A stretch of DNA of 64,000 nt, taken from positions 1,336,314 through 1,400,313 of the forward strand of contig NZ_JHXX01000001.1 in assembly GCF_000621605.1 (NCBI RefSeq), given 5' to 3'. Position numbers and translations under genes: made by a program. The notes beneath the pieces were generated by a model. The model saw only the letters and a list, made by a program, of their open reading frames with translations, made no database searches and was not told the origin of the DNA. Origin of the DNA: Butyrivibrio sp. MC2021 (lineage in GTDB: Bacteria > Bacillota > Clostridia > Lachnospirales > Lachnospiraceae). Below are positions 44,866-53,615 of this stretch, piece by piece (the stretch's first letter is position 1; each line of letters begins with the position of its first letter).

Positions 44866-47730
44866 ATGTTAAGTATCAACATGACGGATGTGATCAACGT
44901 TCTCAAACTGATCGCTCCACACCTTATCGCTCTTTTGGTAGTTCTTGCAGCAGCCATCGTTGTTATGATCGCTGTCAGGAAAAAAGAGCGCGCAAAGAAA
45001 TTCATGATCAGAAGACAGGCACTTATCGCTCTTCTGGCAGCCATCGTAACTATAGCAAATCTTATCTGCTTCGGACCTATGTCCAACATGATCACCCTGG
45101 CAACAGGAAAGGGTGAAGTTACAGATAAGACCATCGCTGAGGCAAGAGAGCTTTCAAGAACCGTTGCCGGCGAAGGAATCGTTCTTCTTGAGAACAAGGG
45201 TCTTCTTCCTCTTGCAACAGGAAAAAAGCTCAACGTTTTCGGATGGTCATCAGTAAGCCCCTACTACGGCGGAACAGGATCCGGCGGATTCTCCCCTGAC
45301 TTTGAGACCAACACTCTTTTAGAGGGTCTTGAGAGCGCTGGCTTTGAGACCAACAAGGAGCTCTCAGATTTCTACAGAGCCTACAGAACTGACAGACCTG
45401 AGATCGGTCTTTTCGGTCAGGACTGGACTCTTCCTGAGCCTCCTCTTGCAACCTACTCAGATGCAATGATGGAGAACGCAAAGAGCTTCTCAGACACCGC
45501 AGTTATCGTAATCGCCCGCTCCGGCGGTGAAGGTGCAGACCTTCCCAAGGACGTAACAGCAGGCGTTACCTACAATGAGAACTCTACCGAGTACTCAGAC
45601 TTCTCAGCAGGCCAGCATATCCTTCAGCTGGACAAGACAGAGCGCGATCTCTTCGACAGAGTATGTGCTGATTTCAGCAATGTAATCGTTGTTTACACCG
45701 GTGCCAACACCTTTGAGATGACCTTCGTTGATGATTATCCAAGCATCAAGGGTCTTGTATGGTGCCAGGGCCTTGGACAGGGCGGTTTCCCTGCTCTCGG
45801 ATCAGTGCTTTCAGGATCTGTTAACCCTTCAGGTAAGACCTCAGACACTTTTGCAAGAAACATCGCAAACTCTCCTTGGTTCAACAACTTTGGTAACTAT
45901 GAGTTTGACAATGTAGAAGAATTCACACTGGATTCAGGCGATCCTATACTTGGTGTTTCCAAGCCTCACTTCGTAAACTATGTTGAGGGTATTTATGTAG
46001 GATATCGTTTCTATGAGACAGCGGCAGTGGAAGGTCTCATTGATTATGACAAAGAAGTTCAGTATCCCTTCGGATATGGTCTTTCATACACAACCTTTGA
46101 GCAGACCATGGGCGATCTGAACGTAGCATCAGACGGAAATATCACTGTAGACGTTACAGTAACCAACACCGGCAGCGTTGCAGGTAAGGACGCAGTTGAG
46201 CTCTATGACACTCCTCCTTACACCAACGGCGGTATCGAAAAAGCGGCTGTTAACCTTGTTGCTTTTGACAAGACAAAGCTCCTTGAGCCCGGCGAGTCCC
46301 AAACTCTGACCCTTAGCTTCACCCAGGAGTCCCTTGCTTCTTATGATGCAAACGTTAACAAGGCTTATGTCCTTGAAGAGGGCGAGTATGTAGTTTCCCT
46401 CAGAACAGATTCTCACACTGTAGTAGATGAGAAGACCTTCACTGTAGGCGATACAATCGTTTACGGCGAAAACAACAAACGCTCAACTGATGAAGTTGCA
46501 GCAACCAACCACTTCGATTCAGCCCTGGGCAATGCAACATATCTTTCCCGTGCAGATCACTTTGCTAACTTCACAGAGGCTACCGCTTCACCTGCCAGCT
46601 ACTCCATGACAGATGAGGCAAAGGCAGAATATGTCTGCAACTTAAATTATGATCCTACAGCTCTCAACGATGAAAGCGATGAGATGCCTGTAACAGGAGC
46701 CAACAACGGTCTTGTACTTGAGGACCTTCGCGGCGCAGATTATGACGATCCCCGTTGGGAAAAGCTCCTTGATGAGCTCACCGTTGATGAGATGGTTCCC
46801 CTTATCGGTCTTGGCGGATACCAGACAATAGAAGTTTCTTCTGTTAAAAAAGCCCGCACCACCGATTGTGACGGACCTGCATCAATTACAAACAACTTCA
46901 CCGGCAAGTACTCCATCGGTATGCCTTCATCCGTAACTCTTGCATGTACCTTCAACAAAGAGCTTGCTCTTGAGTACGGAAGACTTATGGGTAAAATGTG
47001 CGACGAGATGGAAGCTTCAGGATGGTATGCTCCTGCTATCAACACCCACAGAGCAGCCCTTGGCGGACGTGAGTTTGAGTATGTTTCAGAGGACGGAATA
47101 TTATCAGGAACACAGATCGCACAGGAAGTTATCGGTGCAAAAGAGTACGGCGTATACAGCTACATCAAGCACTTTGCCATGAACGATCAGGAGACCAACC
47201 GTTGGAACATGGTATCCATCTGGGCTCCCGAGCAGGCAATCCGTGAGATCTACTTAAAGCCTTTCGAGATTGCAGTTAAGACCGGCGGCGCTCAGGCGGT
47301 AATGAGCTCCTACAGCTACATCGGACCTCACTGGTCCGGAGCTAACGACAGCCTTCTTAACAAGGTTCTTCGTGATGAGTGGGGCTTCAGAGGAATGGTT
47401 ATCACTGACTACTTCCTTGGAGCTAACTTCATGGATGCAGATGCCTGCATCAGAAACGGAAACGACCTTATGCTTGTTGCTTATGAGATGGGAGACAACA
47501 CCCTCTCCGATCAGACTTCAGCAACAGGAATCAAGGCCATGAGAACAGCTGCCAAGAACATCATGTACACTGTTGTTAACAGCAGAGCCTATGAACCTGA
47601 AAACCTTAGAAGCGGCCTCTACGGATGGCAGATCGCGCTTATCATCGCTGACCTCGTAGTTCTTGTCCTTCTTGCCCTTTGGGAAGTAAAGACCTTCAAG
47701 AAATACAAAGAAGTGAACATTTCCAAATAA
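44866..47730 (+). CDS. Membrane-anchored GH3 glycoside hydrolase with reversed domain order
   Basis: 954 residues. A membrane span lies near each end (LIALLVVLAAAIVVMIAV at about 20-37 with a second hydrophobic stretch near 50-70; IALIIADLVVLVLLALWEV at about 924-942). Between them the domains run opposite to a usual GH3 enzyme. The alpha/beta C-terminal sandwich comes first (GIVLLENKGLLPLATGKKL, IVIARSGGEGADLP), then the Fn3-like domain (SVAGKDAVELYDTPPY, LEPGESQTLTLSF). The TIM barrel is last (KKARTTDCDGPASITNNFTG, KHFAMNDQETNRWN, and the nucleophile region RGMVITDYFLGANF). Reversed GH3 beta-glucosidases are known from Butyrivibrio and Ruminococcus; the double anchor is less usual. GGAGG before the ATG. 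Likely a beta-glucosidase or related exo-enzyme at the cell surface. Confidence 0.92.
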   Translation: MLSINMTDVINVLKLIAPHLIALLVVLAAAIVVMIAVRKKERAKKFMIRRQALIALLAAIVTIANLICFGPMSNMITLATGKGEVTDKTIAEARELSRTVAGEGIVLLENKGLLPLATGKKLNVFGWSSVSPYYGGTGSGGFSPDFETNTLLEGLESAGFETNKELSDFYRAYRTDRPEIGLFGQDWTLPEPPLATYSDAMMENAKSFSDTAVIVIARSGGEGADLPKDVTAGVTYNENSTEYSDFSAGQHILQLDKTERDLFDRVCADFSNVIVVYTGANTFEMTFVDDYPSIKGLVWCQGLGQGGFPALGSVLSGSVNPSGKTSDTFARNIANSPWFNNFGNYEFDNVEEFTLDSGDPILGVSKPHFVNYVEGIYVGYRFYETAAVEGLIDYDKEVQYPFGYGLSYTTFEQTMGDLNVASDGNITVDVTVTNTGSVAGKDAVELYDTPPYTNGGIEKAAVNLVAFDKTKLLEPGESQTLTLSFTQESLASYDANVNKAYVLEEGEYVVSLRTDSHTVVDEKTFTVGDTIVYGENNKRSTDEVAATNHFDSALGNATYLSRADHFANFTEATASPASYSMTDEAKAEYVCNLNYDPTALNDESDEMPVTGANNGLVLEDLRGADYDDPRWEKLLDELTVDEMVPLIGLGGYQTIEVSSVKKARTTDCDGPASITNNFTGKYSIGMPSSVTLACTFNKELALEYGRLMGKMCDEMEASGWYAPAINTHRAALGGREFEYVSEDGILSGTQIAQEVIGAKEYGVYSYIKHFAMNDQETNRWNMVSIWAPEQAIREIYLKPFEIAVKTGGAQAVMSSYSYIGPHWSGANDSLLNKVLRDEWGFRGMVITDYFLGANFMDADACIRNGNDLMLVAYEMGDNTLSDQTSATGIKAMRTAAKNIMYTVVNSRAYEPENLRSGLYGWQIALIIADLVVLVLLALWEVKTFKKYKEVNISK

Positions 47731-47755
47731 TAAAAAACTCCACTAGATATAATCC

Positions 47756-47800
47756 TTAAAAAAGGCGCAGCGCGATATTATGTCGCACTGCGCCTTTTGT
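47756..47800. terminator. Bidirectional terminator between GH3 and malQ
   Basis: A G/C-rich stem (AAAAGGCGCAGTGCGA-type, about 47758-47774 with 47782-47798, one mismatch) with T-rich sequence after it on the plus strand and TTTTTTAAGG on the minus strand. It serves the convergent GH3 and malQ genes. Confidence 0.85.
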
Positions 47801-47801
47801 T

Positions 47802-49316
47802 TTATTTTTCTTTTGTTTCTTCCGGGGCCTTGGGAATTCTGCTGTAGGTCTCGGTGATGAGACGGATGCTCCTTGCCAGATCCTCTGAGAGGTAGTTGGG
47901 AGTAAGGCGCCACATCCAGTTGCCCTCGCTTGTTCCCGGGGTATTGATGCGGGCTTCTCTTCCCTTGCAGAGGTAGTCCTGAAGAGGCACTATGCAAAGA
48001 TCCGCCACTGAGCGGTATGCCTCTCTTATGATGTCCCACACAAGAGCACCGTAGTCCGTGTTCATGGAATTTACATAGCGTCTTGTAAAATCTCTCTCGC
48101 CGTCACTTATCTCCTGTACCCAGGCGAAGGTAGGAGTATTGTCATGGGTTCCTGTGTAAACCACGGCATTTCTCTCATGCCTGTGGGTCACATAGATGCT
48201 GTCCCAGCTGGTAAAACCGAACTGAAGAACCTTCATTCCCGGGAATCCTGTATCCTCCAGGAGCTTTACATTTTCCTCAGTGTAGCTTCCCAGGTCCTCA
48301 GCTATCATGTTGAGCTCACCGATACTCTTTTTAAGAGCCTTGAAAAGCTCCATACCGGGGCCCTTCTTGAGCTTGCCCTTCTCCGCGGTCTTATCCCCGA
48401 AGGGTATCTCATAATATTCATTAAAGCCGTGGAAGTGATCGATCCTGATCACATCAAACCACTCATAGTTTCTCTTAATTCTCTCAATCCACCAGTCGTA
48501 GCCATTTTTCTTAAGCGCATCCCAGTCGTATACGGGATTGCCCCAGAGCTGACCTGTAGGTGAAAAAGCATCCGGCGGGCACCCTGCCACCGCCTTAGGG
48601 GTCAGGTCTTTGTTCATCTCAAAGGCCTCGGGATGGGACCAGGCATCGGCGCTGTCCATAGCCACATAAAAGGGCAGATCACCGATGATCTTCACATTCT
48701 TTTTGTGGGCGTATTCCAGGATCTCGCCCCACTGCTTATCGAACATGAACTGCTCGAAGTAGATAAATTCAAGCTCCTTGGCCTGTTTCTTTTTTACCTC
48801 ATCAAGAGCAGCTTTTTTGCGAAGTCTTAAGTCTCCCTCCCAGTCCAGCCAGGATTTGCCCTCCTGGAGATTTTTTATTATCACGTAAAGAGCATAGTCG
48901 GAAAGCCAGTACTCATTGTCCTTGGCGTACTTCTTAAGCTCTTTGCCATCCTCTTTTTCAAGGTAGTTCTCGTAGGCCTTTTTAAGGATCTTGGGTCTGT
49001 TCTCATAGAGCTTGCCATAGTCCACCTGCTCCAGGTTGCCGCCAAAGTCCACACCGTTCACATCATCCCAGGTAAGAAGTCCCTCTTCGATGAGCTTCTC
49101 CGGAGAAATGAAGTAGGGATTGCCTGCAAAGGCAGAAAAAGGCTGATAGGGCGAATTGCCAAAGCCCGTGGGCCCAAGGGGCAGAACCTGCCAATAGCCC
49201 TGGCCTGATTTCTCAAGAAAGTCCACAAAGTCAAAAGCTTCTCTGGAAAAACATCCGATACCGAACTTAGATGCCAGCGAAAACACCGGCATTAGAATAC
49301 CGCTCTCCCTGTTCAT
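47802..49316 (-). CDS. malQ: 4-alpha-glucanotransferase (amylomaltase)
   Basis: Transfers alpha-1,4-glucan segments in maltodextrin and glycogen metabolism; cytosolic. 504 residues of GH77: RESGILMPVFSLASKFGIG, QVLPLGPTGFGNSPYQPFSA, AVAGCPPDAFSPTGQLWGNP, DVIRIDHFHGF (nucleophile Asp region), IAEDLGSYTEENVKLLED (acid/base Glu) and VVYTGTHDNTPTFAWV. ATG at 49316 with GAGGAGG before it; the longer frame from 49334 has no better site. Predicted -10 TATAAT at 49357-49352 (minus) lies within the end of the preceding gene. Confidence 0.97.
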   Translation of the reverse strand: MNRESGILMPVFSLASKFGIGCFSREAFDFVDFLEKSGQGYWQVLPLGPTGFGNSPYQPFSAFAGNPYFISPEKLIEEGLLTWDDVNGVDFGGNLEQVDYGKLYENRPKILKKAYENYLEKEDGKELKKYAKDNEYWLSDYALYVIIKNLQEGKSWLDWEGDLRLRKKAALDEVKKKQAKELEFIYFEQFMFDKQWGEILEYAHKKNVKIIGDLPFYVAMDSADAWSHPEAFEMNKDLTPKAVAGCPPDAFSPTGQLWGNPVYDWDALKKNGYDWWIERIKRNYEWFDVIRIDHFHGFNEYYEIPFGDKTAEKGKLKKGPGMELFKALKKSIGELNMIAEDLGSYTEENVKLLEDTGFPGMKVLQFGFTSWDSIYVTHRHERNAVVYTGTHDNTPTFAWVQEISDGERDFTRRYVNSMNTDYGALVWDIIREAYRSVADLCIVPLQDYLCKGREARINTPGTSEGNWMWRLTPNYLSEDLARSIRLITETYSRIPKAPEETKEK

Positions 49317-49352
49317 AACGTTTCCTCCTCGCATAAATGATTTACCCTATAA

Positions 49353-49895
49353 TTATACACTAAACAGCGTATCTCTGTACTCGAACAACTTCTTCTCGAT
49401 AGCTTCGTATTTTTCACAGTAAAACTTCACTACTCTGTCAGCGGTGGTTTTGGCAAGGGCATATTCTTCGTCAGTTATAATGCCTGCTGCCAGGGCTTCA
49501 TCAAGCTCTTCGGTGTCGATGATATCAGCCTGGCCTTTCTCGTTAAATACCACATCCAGGAACATGTCGTAAAAAACTGCATCTCCATCTGCAGATATAA
49601 CATTTTTCTGAGTGATATCCACGTACTGCTGGAATATCTTATCATCATGAAACATGACGGTTATGACAAAATACTCGTCCTTTGGAGCAAGCTCCAGCCA
49701 CTGATAGCCATTGTCGGCAATGCATAAGCTTCCGCTGGGGGAATCCACCATATCAGGAGCCTTGAGCCCTGTAAAGATGATAAGGCCCACCCCACCCTCA
49801 AAATGCTGATCCTTGTGATAGACACAGGCGAAATCTCTGTCGGTATCCCCGTACCACTCACGCCTGTCCAGATTCTTTTCCTTTATTTCCAACAT
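49353..49895 (-). CDS. DUF402-type protein
   Basis: 180 residues. The segment DNGYQWLELAPKDEYFVITV, then VFYDMFLDVVFNEKGQADIIDTEELDEALA with its Asp/Glu-rich stretch is the DUF402 fold, whose members include nucleoside phosphatases and FomD-like hydrolases with an acidic metal site. The N-terminal and C-terminal parts are less conserved. Start at 49895 with GGGAG upstream. It is a single gene 36 bases upstream of the malQ start, on the same strand. A phosphohydrolase role is likely from the fold but not shown. Confidence 0.8.
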   Translation of the reverse strand: MLEIKEKNLDRREWYGDTDRDFACVYHKDQHFEGGVGLIIFTGLKAPDMVDSPSGSLCIADNGYQWLELAPKDEYFVITVMFHDDKIFQQYVDITQKNVISADGDAVFYDMFLDVVFNEKGQADIIDTEELDEALAAGIITDEEYALAKTTADRVVKFYCEKYEAIEKKLFEYRDTLFSV

Positions 49896-49950
49896 AAAAA
49901 CTCCCGTCAAATATACTTTTTTATTACTTCCTCACTCCAGACATGAACCT

Positions 49951-49973
49951 CTGGGACAGGGGGACGGTCCCAG
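49951..49973. repeat. Short GC-rich palindrome (REP-like)
   Basis: CTGGGAC (49951-49957) and GTCCCAG (49967-49973) form a 7-bp hairpin with a G-rich loop AGGGGGACG, in the gap between DUF402 and the hydrolase. The GGGACAGGGGGACGGTCCC pattern resembles REP-type palindromes linked to Y1 (RAYT) transposases; no transposase is seen here. Confidence 0.4.
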
Positions 49974-49978
49974 TCCAC

Positions 49979-50545
49979 TCACGCAAAAAATTCCTTAGTT
50001 TTCGCCATTACATCTCTCATAATCTCCAGGTTGGCAATTGTATCACTGCCCTCTAGGGAGTGATTCACATCCTCGTAAACATGAATAGCTACGCCATGTT
50101 CCCCTGCCATTTCGATCACCTCCGGCACATGGCTCCAGGGATCTGCGGTTCCGATGAAGGCCACTGCGGTACTTCCAAACTCAGGGTCCATCACTTTAAA
50201 TGTATCTTCCAAAGGCGTGTACAGCACCTGTCTTACGTTCTTAATCTTCTTCTCTTTGGCGTAGGCTGTGGCAATGATGGTTCCTATGCTCTTGGAAATA
50301 AAAAGAATGTCGTCGTATTCATCCCAGTTAACATCCTGCAGCTGTTCCATAGTCTGAGCATACAGCGCCTCGAAGGCTTTTTCCATTTTTTCCCTGTTTC
50401 CGCGGATCTTGTCCACAGGACATGTATAGCTTAAACTGCGGCACTCCTCATAGCCAAATTCCGCAGCAGCCTTCCTTCCGTAGTACAGCAAGGGCTTGTC
50501 ACAGTGATAGCCAACGCCGGGAAAAACAACCAATAATTTGCCCAC
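49979..50545 (-). CDS. Alpha/beta-hydrolase-like protein
   Basis: 188 residues with a GTG start preceded by GGAGGAGAGTT. LLVVFPGVGYHCDKPLLYYG is the first strand and oxyanion region. ILFISKSIGTIIATAYAKE carries the nucleophile elbow (SKSIGT, Ser in a GxSxG-like site), and FIGTADPWSHVPEV and VNHSLEG supply the Asp and His. A small serine hydrolase of unknown substrate. It is the last gene after DUF3021, 14 bases downstream. Confidence 0.8.
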   Translation of the reverse strand: MGKLLVVFPGVGYHCDKPLLYYGRKAAAEFGYEECRSLSYTCPVDKIRGNREKMEKAFEALYAQTMEQLQDVNWDEYDDILFISKSIGTIIATAYAKEKKIKNVRQVLYTPLEDTFKVMDPEFGSTAVAFIGTADPWSHVPEVIEMAGEHGVAIHVYEDVNHSLEGSDTIANLEIMRDVMAKTKEFFA

Positions 50546-50559
50546 AACTCTCTCCTCCG

Positions 50560-51000
50560 TTATTCCTTTATACCTGCATTTTCCTGCAGCACCTTAAGGT
50601 CCGCCGTCATGTCTTTTGCCGTCTTGGAATCCAGGATCCAGGTGACCACATCCACAATGATAAAGATCACGATAACGCTCACCGCAACGCCCGCTGCGAT
50701 TATCATAATGTCAGTAGTTATGGGCTTTCCCCCGAACATGAACACAAACAAAAGCACCATGCACAGCAGCGCTCCAAGAATCTGCCTCACCACGTACTGC
50801 TTAAGGGTGGGCTCTTCTTTTTTTACCATAAAAAGATTGGGAATGCTGCCCAGGGCTCCGTAGATCAGCGGATACAGAAAGGCTTCATATCCAAACTGCT
50901 GCCCCTTCTGAAATATGCTTCCCAGCACGAACATGGCTAAATTTATACAGGTTACTATGATAAAAAAGTTCCTAAGGCACTCCTTTAAATGCTCTTTCAT
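50560..51000 (-). CDS. DUF3021 membrane protein
   Basis: 146 residues with four membrane spans (FFIIVTCINLAMFVLGSIF, AFLYPLIYGALGSIPNLFM, ILGALLCMVLLFVFMF, MIIAAGVAVSVIVIFIIVDVV). This is the DUF3021 type that occurs next to small LytTR regulators. Its ATG overlaps the LytTR stop by four bases (ATGA) with GGTGAG before it, so the two are coupled. In this arrangement the membrane protein is thought to restrain the LytTR protein, but that is known only for some members. Confidence 0.85.
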   Translation of the reverse strand: MKEHLKECLRNFFIIVTCINLAMFVLGSIFQKGQQFGYEAFLYPLIYGALGSIPNLFMVKKEEPTLKQYVVRQILGALLCMVLLFVFMFGGKPITTDIMIIAAGVAVSVIVIFIIVDVVTWILDSKTAKDMTADLKVLQENAGIKE

Positions 51001-51464
51001 ACGCTCTCACCTCGCAGCTTCTTTTTTACATCCGATACATATTTTCTGGAGATAATGACCTCTTCCTCATTCCGGAGTTTGCACACAAAGCGCCCGTTGA
51101 GAGCGGGCTTTATGGAAACAACCTTCATGAGGTTAACGATTATGGACTTGGAGATCCTGACAAAATGGTAGGGCTCCATGACCTCTTCCAGGTCATAGAG
51201 TCGTCTTCCTGACTCGTAGACGCCGCCCTTCATATACAGGAAGGTCTTGTCGTCCACGGATTCGATGTAATAGATATCCTGAATGGGAACGCTGTATTTA
51301 TCCCCCTCCCGGATGCCCTCGATGTTGCCCTGGCGAAGCTTAACAAACTTCACGATCTCGCTGATGCGCTCGTCCATCTCGTGGCATCCGATCTTTACAT
51401 ATTCATTCTTGTCAGCTGCGATAATGCTGACCTCCAGGTCCATAACCTTATCAGTACTTGTCAT
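50997..51464 (-). CDS. LytTR DNA-binding regulator (one-component)
   Basis: 155 residues without a receiver domain. N terminus is a helical stretch; the LytTR domain spans about 55-150: YSVPIQDIYYIESVDDKTFL, VRISKSIIVNLMKVVSIKPA, RFVCKLRNEEEVIISRKYVS. It is coupled to DUF3021. The start at 51464 lies inside the end of the upstream hydrolase gene (14-base overlap); an ATG seven codons later is also possible, and neither has a strong ribosome binding site. Confidence 0.88.
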   Translation of the reverse strand: MTSTDKVMDLEVSIIAADKNEYVKIGCHEMDERISEIVKFVKLRQGNIEGIREGDKYSVPIQDIYYIESVDDKTFLYMKGGVYESGRRLYDLEEVMEPYHFVRISKSIIVNLMKVVSIKPALNGRFVCKLRNEEEVIISRKYVSDVKKKLRGESV

Positions 51465-52584
51465 TTACAGTAAATTCCCCATTTCCCTTAAGATAGCAGT
51501 TAAAGAAATTAAGTGTGATCTCATTGATCTGATCAATGCACTCCTCTGAGTTCACGTCACCGTGGCCCAGCATATTTGCAAGGAAGGGAGAAAAAAGCGG
51601 AAGGTCTGTGAAGTCCATGTGCTTTGCACCAACAAAATATGTGCTGTAGCCCTCTGTGGCGTTATCAAGTACCACGTTGTTGGCATATACAACGCCGGTC
51701 TCTCTTGCTTTTCCCCTGTCCTCGTGATGGCTCTCTGAGTCGAAGCAAAGAAGAGGTGTGTCGTAAACTTCATCATTTACAAGGGTCTTTCCGTTCTCCA
51801 CTCCGATTTCCTCACCTAACATTGTACCATCAAAATCAATAACTGCGGATACATCACTTCTTCTTCCTACGGTAACTGCTGTGGCTCCGCCAAGGGAATG
51901 TCCCATAAGGCCGATCTTTTCTGTATCTGTGCATCTTAAAGCTTCTGCGATGTGCTCTTTTTCTGCTCCTGCAAAAAACCACTCGTCTCCGAGATTTCCG
52001 CTGTCTGCTGATGCGATAAGTGTATCAAGAACAAAGTTCATATCTGCTTCTCTGAGCTCCATCCACTTGGATGTGATCTGATAAACTTCGATTTCAGTGA
52101 TGTCGCCTTTTCCGATTTCCATGGCTGTGGAAAAGAAGTTCTTGTCAACGATAACGGTCTTTCCTGCTGAATCCTTGGTAAAAAAAGAATGATAAGGATG
52201 GTCAAGACTTACAACCACATATCCGTTGCTGGCAAGCTCCATGTATGTTGAGCTGTTGCTCTGATAATATCCGAAAGCGCCGTGGCTGAAGATAACAAGG
52301 GGAAGGCTGTCTGCCTCGATGCTCTCGATCTCCTCAGGATAATAAAAATGTACGGGAACCTCTCTGAAGGATCCGTCTGTTTCAAAGGTCTCAAGTCTGT
52401 CGTTATCTATGAGAATGGCCTCGCTCTGAGCCACCTTATATTCACCTGTGGTGGGGCGTCCCTGATAATCTGTAAAAAGCAGTGCAGGAACAACCTTTAC
52501 AAGAATTACTGCCAGAAGAACAATCACCAAAAGGATAATTCCCAGTGCCTTCAATATCTTTTTTCCAATATTTGTCTTTTTCAT
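51451..52584 (-). CDS. Membrane-anchored serine hydrolase (PAF-acetylhydrolase-like)
   Basis: 377 residues. The ATG at 52584 has CAGGAGG before it; residues 10-35 (LGIILLVIVLLAVILVKVV) are a membrane anchor or uncleaved signal. LPLVIFSHGAFGYYQ provides the oxyanion region, IGLMGHSLGGATAV the nucleophile elbow (Ser in GHSLG), and FDGTMLGE and GAKHMDFTDL the likely Asp and His. This arrangement is that of the PAF-acetylhydrolase/dienelactone-hydrolase group. It overlaps the LytTR gene by 14 bases and may be cotranscribed with it, which would tie the LytTR/DUF3021 unit to this enzyme. The substrate is unknown. Confidence 0.88.
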   Translation of the reverse strand: MKKTNIGKKILKALGIILLVIVLLAVILVKVVPALLFTDYQGRPTTGEYKVAQSEAILIDNDRLETFETDGSFREVPVHFYYPEEIESIEADSLPLVIFSHGAFGYYQSNSSTYMELASNGYVVVSLDHPYHSFFTKDSAGKTVIVDKNFFSTAMEIGKGDITEIEVYQITSKWMELREADMNFVLDTLIASADSGNLGDEWFFAGAEKEHIAEALRCTDTEKIGLMGHSLGGATAVTVGRRSDVSAVIDFDGTMLGEEIGVENGKTLVNDEVYDTPLLCFDSESHHEDRGKARETGVVYANNVVLDNATEGYSTYFVGAKHMDFTDLPLFSPFLANMLGHGDVNSEECIDQINEITLNFFNCYLKGNGEFTVNDKY

Positions 52585-52639
52585 TATTTTTTCCTCCTGT
52601 GTTGTCGGTTCATGAGTTGATAATAATCTTTCCCGCAAC

Positions 52640-52677
52640 AAAAAAACCGATTTTTGCCGTAAGATGCAAAAATCGGT
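52640..52677 (-). terminator. Hairpin upstream of the serine hydrolase (ends the 52.7-54.5 kb unit)
   Basis: A perfect 12-bp stem (52666-52677 with 52646-52657) followed on the minus strand by a T7 run (52646-52640). It terminates the Cys-rich/CPBP unit upstream of the hydrolase gene. Confidence 0.88.
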
Positions 52678-52709
52678 GGTAAGATGCATTTTTCATGTTA
52701 CCATTCTGC

Positions 52710-53615
52710 TCAAAACAGATCCAGCGAGCTGTCCAGGTATATCTCCTCACGGACCTTCAACCGGTACTCGGGTCTTGTCATGTAGTAGAGTAAGAACTCC
52801 AGTACTATAGCGCTTCCAAGGCTTCTTCCCTCGATCTTGAAGTTGGAAAAGCCCCCGGGCATAAATACATTTTGTATTTCATTAAGGCCGATAAAGCCGG
52901 GATTTTCCATGGCATCGGAAAATCTGTAACCCTTTTCTGCGGTGGGAGATACGCAAATATGGTCCTCGCAGGACTCTCCCAGGGCTTTTCTGCTGACATT
53001 CTCGTAGCAGTTTTTTCTGTCATAGCAGCCAAAGTAGCAGCACTCGTTACAGAGAAACTCCGTCTTGTTCTTCTGAGCATCAGACAGATTCATAAGCTTT
53101 TCCAGCTGAGTATTTAGTCTGAAATCAGGCACAACATAGTCAAAGTCGCTCCTGTCCAGCTCCTTCTCAAAGTCGGCGAAATCAGTCAGAACCTTGGTTG
53201 TGGATGATACAAAGTAAAATCCCGGATAGTTCTTTTTCAGATAATCAAGAAGCACATCCGAATGAATAATCACGCCGCTTGGAGCCCCACCATTTTTCTC
53301 GAATAATGAACACAGAGCGTTACATCTTTTATCCGAAAGGTGCTCGTCTCTAATAAGAGAATTGCTGAAGGTGAGCCTTGCGGAAATACCGTATTCCCGT
53401 AGCAGGGCTGCAACCTCTGAGCTTTCCGCCTCTCCGAAGCCCACACGGCCGCCGCCCCAGATGCAGTCTGCGGGAGCGCCGTATATGGAGCCAATGTCGC
53501 ACCAGTCATAAAAATATTCCCGTCGCTCCCTAAAGAGCGGCAGGAATACTTTATAGAGTTCATAAAATTCAAACAGTCCCGGAAGGTGATAAAACGCCTT
53601 TTCAGTTCTCTTCAT
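52710..53615 (-). CDS. Cysteine-rich protein with U32-like C-terminal motif, function unknown
   Basis: 301 residues. N-terminal two-thirds has helix-strand alternation of a TIM-barrel-like kind (GVIIHSDVLLDYLKKNYPGF, FYFVSSTTKVLTDF). Residues about 185-225 hold eight cysteines (FLCNECCYFGCYDRKNCYE, ESCEDHICV), enough for a metal or Fe-S site. The C terminus has NFKIEGRSLGSAIVLEFLL, like the KIEGR block of U32-family proteins, but the rest does not clearly match. The ATG at 53615 is inside the end of the CPBP gene (14-base overlap). A GTG 15 bases earlier is possible. Function unrecognised. Confidence 0.65.
   Translation of the reverse strand: MKRTEKAFYHLPGLFEFYELYKVFLPLFRERREYFYDWCDIGSIYGAPADCIWGGGRVGFGEAESSEVAALLREYGISARLTFSNSLIRDEHLSDKRCNALCSLFEKNGGAPSGVIIHSDVLLDYLKKNYPGFYFVSSTTKVLTDFADFEKELDRSDFDYVVPDFRLNTQLEKLMNLSDAQKNKTEFLCNECCYFGCYDRKNCYENVSRKALGESCEDHICVSPTAEKGYRFSDAMENPGFIGLNEIQNVFMPGGFSNFKIEGRSLGSAIVLEFLLYYMTRPEYRLKVREEIYLDSSLDLF

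Noticed and set aside
52640..52700. Direct repeats of GTAAGATGCA near 52658 and 52680 as operators
   Set aside because: One copy forms the loop region of the terminator hairpin, so the repeat is probably incidental.
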